A stretch of 5,025 nt of DNA from Rhodobacteraceae bacterium UBA2553 (GTDB lineage: Bacteria; Pseudomonadota; Alphaproteobacteria; Rhodobacterales; Rhodobacteraceae): assembly GCA_002340515.1 (NCBI GenBank), contig DDMF01000093.1, positions 19,655-24,679 of the forward strand, written 5' to 3'. The position numbers and the translations under genes were made by a program. Positions within the stretch are counted from its first letter, which is position 1. Each line of letters opens with the position of its first letter. This document shows, one piece after another, positions 1 through 5,025 of the stretch. The notes beneath the pieces were generated by a model that saw nothing but the letters and a program-made list of their open reading frames with translations, did no database searches and was not told the DNA's origin.

Positions 1-1307
1 CCGGAGCCGACGGTGCCTTGCACATTGTCGCCCCGCACAAAACGCTCGGTCAGGATGCGAGTGTCGGTATCGCCAAACCCACCAGCCTGATCACGAACGG
101 AAACACATTCGGTGCCCGCTTCGGTCGTGACATTGATCCACACCTGACGGTCAGAGGGTGAGTATTTGATGGCGTTGTCCAAGATATTGCGGACTGCGTT
201 TTGGATCAAAATCGGATCGCCACGCATCAGGCAAGGCGGATGCCCGTCAAACATTAAGGTGATGTCGCGCAGCTCGGCCATGGGGTGCAAGCGCTCGACC
301 AATTCCTCGGCCAAACCGGACAGATCAAACTCGGCCTGTTCCAGGCTGTCGATACGAAAGGTGACCATTGCGTGATCCAGCAATTGCCCCGCCGCTCGCG
401 AGCTTTCGTCGATGGCGCGGATCATTTCGCGCAGACTGGTACGGTTGTCCTCGCGTTCAACCCGACGCAGGGTGATTTCGGCCTGCGTGCGCACGGTGGC
501 CAGCGGAGTGCGCACGCGATGCGCAGCTTCGGCGATGAAGTCTTCGGAGCGTGACAAAGATGCGCTGAGCCGTTCGATAAAGGTGTTGAGCGAGGCCACA
601 AGCGGTGCCATTTCCGAAGGGACCGGGCGCGTTACTGGGCGCAAATCTTTCGGTCCACGGCGCGAGATGGCTTGTGTAAGCGTCGCCAAAGGCCGAATGG
701 TGGATTGTGCCGACCACACCGCAAGCAATGATGCCAAAAGGAAAAAACCCGCGCCAAGCGCCATGGCGGATCGCGTAAGGCGGGTCAAAATCAGGGCCTG
801 ACCGTCGCGGGTTTGTGCCACATTGACCGCGATGACCTTTGGAATGCCGTTAAGCGATAAACGTCGCGAAGCTGTGACCATACGCACGCTATCGCCTTTG
901 TAATCCAGCGTTTGAAAAACGGTCGGAAACGCCGGCTGCCCCTGTTGTCCATCGGCGCTCAGTGGCGGGGAAATATCGGGTAAATCCTCATAACCTGTCA
1001 GCAATGTGCCACCAGAGGTGACGCTATAAAATACCCGGTCATCGCTGATGTTGCCCAACATGGACAGCGCCGCGTAAGGGATATCTACGGAGAGCGAGCC
1101 CGCTGTCACAGTGACCGAGTCCAAAATAGATGTGGCGGAGGCTGACAGGATCCGGTCGTGGCTTTCCTCGGCCACATCGCGCACAAAACCCAGCACAGCG
1201 ACAATAAGCACGCCGGCCAAGACTGCGGCGGTTCCCAGCAGCTGAAGAAGCAGCCGTTTGCGAATTGAACCGCTGATTTGGATGTCGGTCTTCGCACTCG
1301 CGGTCAT
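1..1307 (-). CDS. tctE: Sensor histidine kinase, TctE-like (3' end cut by window edge)
   Basis: Inner-membrane sensor kinase that phosphorylates the response regulator encoded just upstream. About 435 codons are visible, reading open to the window edge. A first membrane segment lies at about residues 19-42. A periplasmic part of about 130 residues follows and fits the 2CSK_N sensor domain of TctE kinases, including the stretch DIPYAALSMLGN. A second membrane segment lies at about 178-198, followed by the HAMP-like STIRPLATLTQAIS. The dimerisation/phosphoacceptor helix has His263 in AEAAHRVRTPLATVRTQAE, a typical TctE-style box. The ATP-binding domain shows the N box (Asn374 and Asn378, ILDNAIKYSP), a G1 box at 406-412 (DQAGGFG), an F box (LTERFVRGDN) and the beginning of the G2 box (GTVGSG) at the edge. 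Only about 20-30 residues should be missing. The start ATG (1305-1307) overlaps the tctD stop as ATGA and has no clear Shine-Dalgarno sequence, so translational coupling is likely. Oddities are Arg264 after the His and Ala408 in the G1 box. The family is certain; the ligand is unknown. Confidence 0.93.
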   Translation of the reverse strand, partial: MTASAKTDIQISGSIRKRLLLQLLGTAAVLAGVLIVAVLGFVRDVAEESHDRILSASATSILDSVTVTAGSLSVDIPYAALSMLGNISDDRVFYSVTSGGTLLTGYEDLPDISPPLSADGQQGQPAFPTVFQTLDYKGDSVRMVTASRRLSLNGIPKVIAVNVAQTRDGQALILTRLTRSAMALGAGFFLLASLLAVWSAQSTIRPLATLTQAISRRGPKDLRPVTRPVPSEMAPLVASLNTFIERLSASLSRSEDFIAEAAHRVRTPLATVRTQAEITLRRVEREDNRTSLREMIRAIDESSRAAGQLLDHAMVTFRIDSLEQAEFDLSGLAEELVERLHPMAELRDITLMFDGHPPCLMRGDPILIQNAVRNILDNAIKYSPSDRQVWINVTTEAGTECVSVRDQAGGFGDTDTRILTERFVRGDNVQGTVGS

Positions 1308-1969
1308 GTTTGTGAAATCCGGTAGCCCATGCCGCGTACGGTGGTGATTTCAACACCAGATCCAATCAGGTGTTTGCGCAGCCGTCCGACGTAAACTTCG
1401 ATGGCATTCTCAGAGACGTCCTCTTCGTAAGAAAACAACCGATCCACGAGCTTGCCCTTTGAGAATATTCGGTCGGGCGCCCCCAGAAAGACCTCAAGTA
1501 AACGCAGCTCTTTGTTGCGCAAAGTGACGGAGCGATCACCCACAACCAATGTGCCAGCCATCGGGTCAAAGCGCAAATTTCCGAATCGTTTCTCGTTGGA
1601 GCTGCCCCCACCACGGCGGCGAAGCACGGCGCGACAGCGGGCTTCGAGCTCGGAAAAATCAAAAGGTTTGGTGATGTAATCATCCGCCCCAAGGTCCAAA
1701 ACACCCACCCGATCTGACACTTCGGAGCGGGCGGTTAGGACGATCACGGGAGTTTCATCTTGCCGTTCGCGGTGGGCTTTCAAAAAGCTACGGCCATCCC
1801 CATCTGGCAACATAATATCCAACAATATCAAGTCGTAATCGGTTGTGGCAAAAAACGCTTCGGCGCTTTCAATGTCGGGGGCGTGATCCACCACATGGGC
1901 GTCCAGACGCAAACGATCCAAGATGGCGTTGGCCAGGCTGGTATTGTCTTCGACCAGAAGAAATCTCAT
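1304..1969 (-). CDS. tctD: OmpR-family response regulator, TctD-like
   Basis: Cytoplasmic DNA-binding response regulator of 221 residues, the usual length for the OmpR/PhoB class. The receiver domain covers residues 1-118. It has the acidic pocket Glu7-Asp8, the phosphoacceptor Asp51 in LILLDIMLPDGDG, Thr79 in VIVLTAR and Lys101 in YITKPF. A short Arg/Gly/Ser linker (118-127) leads to the C-terminal winged-helix domain (about 130-220). That domain includes TLRNKELRLLEVFL, the recognition-helix region SENAIEVYVGRLRKHL and the wing TTVRGMGYRI. The start at 1969 is supported by AGAAGG at 1978-1983, 8 nt upstream, and by the domain beginning MRFLLVEDN. The gene lies divergent to tctCBA and shares its stop with the tctE start. 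By analogy with Salmonella TctD and Bordetella BctD it probably controls the neighbouring transporter genes. That role is inferred from position; family membership is read directly. Confidence 0.95.
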   Translation of the reverse strand: MRFLLVEDNTSLANAILDRLRLDAHVVDHAPDIESAEAFFATTDYDLILLDIMLPDGDGRSFLKAHRERQDETPVIVLTARSEVSDRVGVLDLGADDYITKPFDFSELEARCRAVLRRRGGGSSNEKRFGNLRFDPMAGTLVVGDRSVTLRNKELRLLEVFLGAPDRIFSKGKLVDRLFSYEEDVSENAIEVYVGRLRKHLIGSGVEITTVRGMGYRISQT

Positions 1970-1977
1970 GCAGGGTG

Positions 1978-1983
1978 CCTTCT
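1978..1983 (-). promoter_or_regulatory. Ribosome binding site of tctD
   Basis: AGAAGG on the minus strand, 8 nt before the ATG at 1967-1969. It supports that start codon for the response regulator. Confidence 0.7.
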
Positions 1984-1994
1984 TTCATTTTGCG

Positions 1995-2012
1995 TGTGAC
2001 AGGTTTGTGTCA
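1995..2012. promoter_or_regulatory. Candidate TctD operator: 11-bp-spaced repeat
   Basis: TGTGACA (1995-2001) and TGTGTCA (2006-2012) match at 6 of 7 positions and are separated by GGTT, giving an 11-bp centre spacing. That is the geometry of direct-repeat boxes bound by PhoB/OmpR-type winged-helix regulators. The same bases can also be read as an inverted repeat, TGACA-6-TGTCA. It sits between the two divergent genes and close to the regulator's own gene. Assignment to TctD is an inference from position and geometry only. Confidence 0.35.
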
Positions 2013-2064
2013 GCTTTACGTGTTCCCTTTCAGACATGCGCGGTGCGCCCGCGATTTGTCAAAT

Positions 2065-2070
2065 GGGAGG
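2065..2070 (+). promoter_or_regulatory. Ribosome binding site of tctC
   Basis: GGGAGG ends 5 nt before the ATG at 2076. It decides the start of tctC against longer in-frame ATGs at 1923 and 1968, which lie inside or at the edge of tctD and would place about 36-51 residues in front of the signal peptide. Confidence 0.8.
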
Positions 2071-2075
2071 ATACC

Positions 2076-3062
2076 ATGACTAAACTTAACCTAACCCGGC
2101 GGATGATGATGACCGCCGCTGTTGCCGCGATGAGCTTTGCTGTGCCTGCTCTTGCGGATGGTCATAAAGTGGCTGATAGCATTCACTTTCTGATCCCCGG
2201 TGGCGCCGGTGGTGGCTGGGATGGCACCGCGCGTGGCACGGGCGAAGCATTGATGGGGGCCGGGCTTGTCGGCACTGCCTCATACGAAAATATGTCCGGA
2301 GGCGGTGGCGGAAAAGCCATTGGTTACCTGATCGAAAACGCCGCAAGCCAGCATGGCACGCTGATGGTGAATTCCACCCCCATCGTGATCCGGTCGCTGA
2401 CGGGTGTGTTCCCACATAACTTCCGTGACCTGACTTTGGTCGCTGGCACCATCGGCGATTACGCGGCGATTGTTGTGGGCAAAGACAGCCCAATCAACTC
2501 CATGTCGGATTTCCTTGCGGCTTATAAAGCGGACATGAAGGGCACAGCTGTGGGCGGCGGGTCGGTTCCCGGCGGGATGGACCATCTTGTCGCGGCGATG
2601 GTGATGAAGTCGGCGGGCGAGGATCCCACCGCGCTGAAATACATCCCCTATGACGCGGGCGGCAAAGCCATGGCGGCGCTGTTGTCCGGCGAGATTGCGG
2701 CGCTTTCAACCGGCTTTTCCGAAGCGGTTGATTTGGCCAATGCAGGCGAAGTGAAAATCATCGGTGTGACCGCGGATGCACGCGTGGCAGCGGCCCCGGA
2801 TGCGCAGACCATGGTTGAGCAAGGGTTGGAAACCACCTTTGTCAACTGGCGTGGGTTCTTTGGTGCACCCGATCTGCCCGCTGACAAGGTGGCGATGTAC
2901 CAAGAGGCGCTGACCAAGATGTATGACACCCCCGAATGGGAAGCCGTGCGCGCGCGCAACGGTTGGGTGAACATCCACAATTCAGGCGATGACTTCAAAA
3001 TGTTCCTGGAAGAGCAGGAGCAGGTCATTGGTGATCTGATGAAAGAGTTGGGCTTCCTCTAA
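2076..3062 (+). CDS. tctC: TTT-family periplasmic substrate-binding protein, TctC-like
   Basis: Periplasmic receptor of 328 residues, the usual length for TctC/Bug proteins, which catches a carboxylate and hands it to TctAB. The signal peptide covers residues 1-27: a basic start with Arg8-Arg9, the hydrophobic stretch MMMTAAVAAMSFAV, and cleavage expected after PALA27 before Asp28. The first ligand-binding loop is at 41-53 (PGGAGGGWDGTAR, Asp49). The second is at about 160-170 (GGGSVPGGMDH). Further family signatures are YIPYDAGGKAMAAL (189 on) and NWRGFFGAP (257-265). GGGWD in the first loop differs from the commoner GG-T-D type, so this belongs to a distinct TctC subgroup. It is the first gene of tctCBA and is separated from tctB by 78 bp holding a terminator-like hairpin, so it is probably made in excess over the membrane subunits. 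In Bordetella the homologue BctC also takes part in signalling through the paired kinase. The substrate cannot be told from sequence. Confidence 0.94.
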   Translation: MTKLNLTRRMMMTAAVAAMSFAVPALADGHKVADSIHFLIPGGAGGGWDGTARGTGEALMGAGLVGTASYENMSGGGGGKAIGYLIENAASQHGTLMVNSTPIVIRSLTGVFPHNFRDLTLVAGTIGDYAAIVVGKDSPINSMSDFLAAYKADMKGTAVGGGSVPGGMDHLVAAMVMKSAGEDPTALKYIPYDAGGKAMAALLSGEIAALSTGFSEAVDLANAGEVKIIGVTADARVAAAPDAQTMVEQGLETTFVNWRGFFGAPDLPADKVAMYQEALTKMYDTPEWEAVRARNGWVNIHNSGDDFKMFLEEQEQVIGDLMKELGFL

Positions 3063-3075
3063 GCCCCCAATTGAT

Positions 3076-3107
3076 GGGCGTGGCCATGCGTTGGCTGCGC
3101 CCTTTTT
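3076..3107 (+). terminator. Terminator-like hairpin between tctC and tctB
   Basis: The arm GGGCGTGGCCA (3076-3086) pairs with TGGCTGCGCCC (3092-3102) over 11 bp. Nine pairs are Watson-Crick and two are G-T. The loop is TGCGT, and TTTTT (3103-3107) follows at once. It starts 14 nt after the tctC stop. This is the form of a Rho-independent terminator, but the run of T's is short and the next operon genes follow on the same strand. A leaky terminator or an mRNA 3'-stabilising hairpin is therefore the best reading. Confidence 0.65.
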
Positions 3108-3127
3108 CCGCCCATAATCTTTATCCC

Positions 3128-3136
3128 GGGGAGGGG
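3128..3136 (+). promoter_or_regulatory. Ribosome binding site of tctB
   Basis: The purine run GGGGAGGGG ends 4 nt before the ATG at 3141 and gives tctB its own strong initiation signal after the hairpin. Confidence 0.75.
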
Positions 3137-3140
3137 ACCA

Positions 3141-3635
3141 ATGGCACTGGATCGCTGGATCGCGCTGATTATTCTGATGATCAGTCTCGTCTATGGCTAC
3201 ACCGCTTTTTTCACCATGGATGGGGGCCTTCCGCCGTTCATGCAACGCAATCCAATCTGGCCATCGACCTTTCCCAAAATGCTTTCGGTGCTGACGATCG
3301 TCAGCGCGCTGATCATCCTTTTGGGTATTGAAAAGTCAGATGATGAGATCAAGCCATCCGAAATTAATTACCGCCGTTTGACCGAGTATAAATTGGGCCA
3401 AGCCCTGATGTTGTTGGGTCTCATGGCGATCTATGCGCTGCTTTTGCGCCCGATCGGGTTCTTGGCCGCGACCTTTGGCTTTCTGGTGCTGGGCTCGGTT
3501 ATTCTGGGCGAGCGACGATATGGCGTTTTGGCGCTGGTGGCCGCCCTTGCCGCTGGCATTGTTTGGTATCTGGTGCAGCAGGTGTTGGGGATTTTCCTCA
3601 GCCCGTGGCCCACATTTTTCGCGGTAGGAGGCTGA
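3141..3635 (+). CDS. tctB: TTT-family small membrane subunit, TctB-like
   Basis: Small integral membrane subunit of 164 residues, a usual length for TctB, which is poorly conserved and identified by topology and context. Hydrophobic segments lie at about 6-24, 47-63, 86-103, 105-122 and 128-153; the central pair could form one hairpin. Family-like marks are WPSTFPKML (40-48), the acidic hydrophilic loop EKSDDEIKPSE (64-74), and LRPIGFLAATFGFLVLG (102-118), followed by the loop GERRYG. It ends with LGIFLSPWPTF, in the place where TctB proteins commonly have a Pro-rich tail. The gene sits between tctC and tctA, and its TGA is 1 nt before the tctA ATG, so translation of the two membrane subunits is probably coupled. 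TctB is thought to assist TctA in forming the transport unit. Confidence 0.9.
   Translation: MALDRWIALIILMISLVYGYTAFFTMDGGLPPFMQRNPIWPSTFPKMLSVLTIVSALIILLGIEKSDDEIKPSEINYRRLTEYKLGQALMLLGLMAIYALLLRPIGFLAATFGFLVLGSVILGERRYGVLALVAALAAGIVWYLVQQVLGIFLSPWPTFFAVGG
3625..3631 (+). promoter_or_regulatory. Ribosome binding site of tctA, inside the end of tctB
   Basis: TAGGAGG lies within the last codons of tctB and ends 5 nt before the tctA ATG at 3637. It fixes that start codon and fits coupled translation. Confidence 0.8.
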
Positions 3636-3636
3636 T

Positions 3637-5025
3637 ATGTTAGAAGGAATTCTCGTAGGTCTTGCCACAGCCTTTTCCATTTCCAACCTTTTGATGGTCA
3701 TTGGCGGCTGTCTGATCGGCACATTTATCGGCATGCTGCCGGGGCTGGGGCCGATGTCAATCATCGCCATTATGATCCCGGTTGCGATTTCTATTGGTGA
3801 TCCGTCTGCTGCGTTGATCTTGCTGGCCGGCGTCTATTACGGCGCGATTTTTGGTGGATCTACGTCGTCGATCCTGATCAATGCGCCGGGGGTGGCCTCG
3901 ACCGTGGCAACCAGCTTTGATGGCTATCCGCTTGCGCGTCAGGGCAAGGCCGGCAAAGCTTTGACGGTGGCTGCGATTGCATCTTTCTGTGGCGGGACCA
4001 TTGGCGCCATTCTGTTGATGATCTTTGCGCCAGCTCTGGCATCTGTCGCGCTCTTGTTTCACTCGGCAGAGTATTTTGCCCTGATGGTGGTGGGCCTGTC
4101 GGCCATCGCCGCCTTTGCGGGCACGGGGCAGGTGGCCAAAGCGCTGTTGATGACCTTTGTGGGCCTGATGATGGCCACAGTGGGCGAGGGCGCGCTGTTC
4201 AATATGCCGCGCTTTACGATGGGGGTTATGGATCTTCAGTCTGGCTTTGGTTTTATCACCTTGGCGATGGCGATGTTTGCCCTGCCAGAAGCGATTTATC
4301 TGGTGCTTGACCCAAGTCGTTCCAATGCTGACACGGGCGGCGAAATCAAAGACCTGCGCATCACGCGGGCTGAGGCAAAATCCATCGCGCCAGTTATTGG
4401 CCGTCAGTCGATCCAAGGGTTTTTGATCGGTGTCTTGCCCGGAGCGGGCGCGACCATTGCGTCGTTCCTTGGTTATGCCGTGGAGCGCAATATCGCCCCG
4501 AAAGAGGAGCAGGATGAGTTCGGAAAAGGGTCTCTTAAAGGGCTTGCTGCGCCGGAAAGCGCCAATAACGCCGCCTGCACCGGGTCGTTTGTACCGCTTT
4601 TGACATTGGGTATTCCGGGGTCAGGCACCACAGCGATCTTGCTGGGTGCGCTCATCGCGTTGAATGTATCCCCCGGTCCGCGCCTGATGATTGATCAGCC
4701 CGAGATTTTCTGGGCCGTGATCATCTCGATGTATGTGGGGAATGTGATCTTGTTGATCCTGAACCTGCCGCTGATCCCCTATATTGCAAAAGTGCTGGCG
4801 GTGCCGCGCACGTTCCTGATCCCTTTCATCCTGTTTTTTACCCTGATGGGGGCCTATATCGGCCAAAACAATGCGACGGAACTTTTGATCCTTGTGGGGC
4901 TTGGAATTGCCGCAACGGTGTTGCGCTTTGCCGATTACCCGCTGGCACCGCTGTTGATTGGGTTCATTCTGGGCTCAATGCTGGAAGATAACTTTGCCCG
5001 GTCGATGCAGCTTTATGATGGCATT
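3637..5025 (+). CDS. tctA: TTT-family large membrane subunit, TctA-like (3' end cut by window edge)
   Basis: Main permease of the tripartite carboxylate transporter, located in the inner membrane. 463 codons are visible, open to the edge; the family is usually about 500 residues, so roughly 40 are missing. The two family repeats are plain. The first half has GTFIGMLPGLGP (28-39) and YYGAIFGGSTSSILINAPG (67-85), then SFDGYPLARQGKAGKAL. The second half has GFLIGVLPGAGATIASF (261-277), EFGKGSLKGLAAPESANNAA (about 294-313) and FVPLLTLGIPGSGTTA (318-333). The pairing of LPGLGP with LPGAGA reflects the internal duplication, and the PESANN and GIPGS regions are signature parts of TctA. About 11-12 hydrophobic segments are present, with a long polar loop at about 225-257. 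The start is set by TAGGAGG and the 1-nt gap after tctB. No frameshift or internal stop is seen. Energy coupling by a cation gradient is known for the family, not shown here. Confidence 0.96.
   Translation, partial: MLEGILVGLATAFSISNLLMVIGGCLIGTFIGMLPGLGPMSIIAIMIPVAISIGDPSAALILLAGVYYGAIFGGSTSSILINAPGVASTVATSFDGYPLARQGKAGKALTVAAIASFCGGTIGAILLMIFAPALASVALLFHSAEYFALMVVGLSAIAAFAGTGQVAKALLMTFVGLMMATVGEGALFNMPRFTMGVMDLQSGFGFITLAMAMFALPEAIYLVLDPSRSNADTGGEIKDLRITRAEAKSIAPVIGRQSIQGFLIGVLPGAGATIASFLGYAVERNIAPKEEQDEFGKGSLKGLAAPESANNAACTGSFVPLLTLGIPGSGTTAILLGALIALNVSPGPRLMIDQPEIFWAVIISMYVGNVILLILNLPLIPYIAKVLAVPRTFLIPFILFFTLMGAYIGQNNATELLILVGLGIAATVLRFADYPLAPLLIGFILGSMLEDNFARSMQLYDGI

Larger units (their letters stand above)
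1970..2075. promoter_or_regulatory. Divergent tctD / tctC control region
   Basis: This 106-bp gap separates two genes read outward, so both promoters must lie in or near it. On the minus strand there is a perfect TTGACA (2062 to 2057), but only a poor -10 candidate 17-18 nt further on (GCATGT or CATGTC). This suggests a weak or activator-dependent promoter, or that the match is fortuitous. No convincing sigma-70 pair is visible on the plus strand toward tctC, as would fit a promoter that needs phosphorylated TctD. The region also holds the repeat at 1995-2012, a perfect 11-bp palindrome ATTTGTCAAAT (2054-2064) next to the tctC ribosome site, and a small GC-rich stem (2039-2043 with 2049-2053). 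The existence of a shared control region is nearly certain; exact promoter positions are not resolved. Confidence 0.65.

Noticed and set aside
166..801. Plus-strand open frames opposite tctE
   Set aside because: Arg/Ser-rich antisense shadows; the minus strand here encodes clear H, N, G1 and F boxes of a histidine kinase.
2039..2053. GC-rich stem CGCGG/CCGCG in the tctC leader as a riboswitch or attenuator
   Set aside because: Only 5 bp with a 5-nt loop and no T-run; it is too small to support a regulatory RNA call and is likely in GC-rich sequence by chance.
1923..2075. Longer in-frame start of tctC at ATG 1923 (or 1968)
   Set aside because: It would run through the 5' end of tctD, lacks a ribosome site and would put about 36-51 residues before a normal signal peptide; ATG 2076 has GGGAGG 5 nt upstream.
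2086..3245. Minus-strand open frames opposite tctC and the start of tctB
   Set aside because: Low-complexity, Arg/His/Cys-rich translations without domains or ribosome sites, opposite a well-supported binding-protein gene.
3071..3331. Possible small plus-strand gene between tctC and tctB
   Set aside because: It starts at TTG/ATG on the edge of the hairpin, has no ribosome site and mostly overlaps tctB in another frame; the translation has no sensible features.
3757..4416. 219-codon open frame on the minus strand inside tctA
   Set aside because: The product is rich in His, Arg and Gln with no recognisable domain, the composition expected from the antisense of a Leu/Ala/Gly membrane-protein gene. 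tctA on the plus strand is unmistakable.
1..5025. tRNA, rRNA, CRISPR array, insertion sequence or phage remnants
   Set aside because: The window is almost fully covered by five ordinary genes; no repeat-spacer pattern, terminal inverted repeats, transposase motif or cloverleaf was seen.

Overview
The window holds a tripartite tricarboxylate transporter (TTT) locus together with its own two-component regulatory system. The best guess at the source is an alphaproteobacterium, possibly of the Rhodobacterales/Roseobacter type. This rests on moderately GC-rich sequence, Ala/Gly-rich proteins and the style of the TctC and TctE proteins. It is an inference; no rRNA or other marker gene is present.

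Layout: there are two divergent transcription units. On the minus strand, tctD (OmpR-family response regulator, 1304-1969) is followed by tctE (sensor histidine kinase), which starts at 1307 and runs off the left edge of the window. The two genes overlap by an ATGA. On the plus strand are tctC (periplasmic substrate-binding protein, 2076-3062), tctB (small membrane subunit, 3141-3635) and tctA (large membrane subunit, from 3637, cut by the right edge within about 40 codons of the expected end). The 106-bp gap at 1970-2075 must contain the control signals of both units. The 78-bp gap between tctC and tctB contains a strong hairpin followed by five T's, which looks like a partial terminator. There is no gene-free stretch longer than 300 bp.

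How it works together (family knowledge plus inference): TctC captures an organic acid, classically citrate or another carboxylate, in the periplasm. It delivers the ligand to the TctA/TctB membrane complex for cation-driven uptake. TctE senses the substrate, or perhaps liganded TctC, and phosphorylates TctD at Asp51. TctD then presumably activates the divergent tctCBA promoter. The actual substrate cannot be read from the sequence.

I see no novel gene system here. The points worth a second look are the tctC-tctB hairpin, a PhoB-box-like 11-bp-spaced repeat between tctD and tctC, the non-canonical H-box and G1-box residues of TctE, the GGGWD version of the TctC binding loop, and a twin-arginine in the TctC signal peptide.
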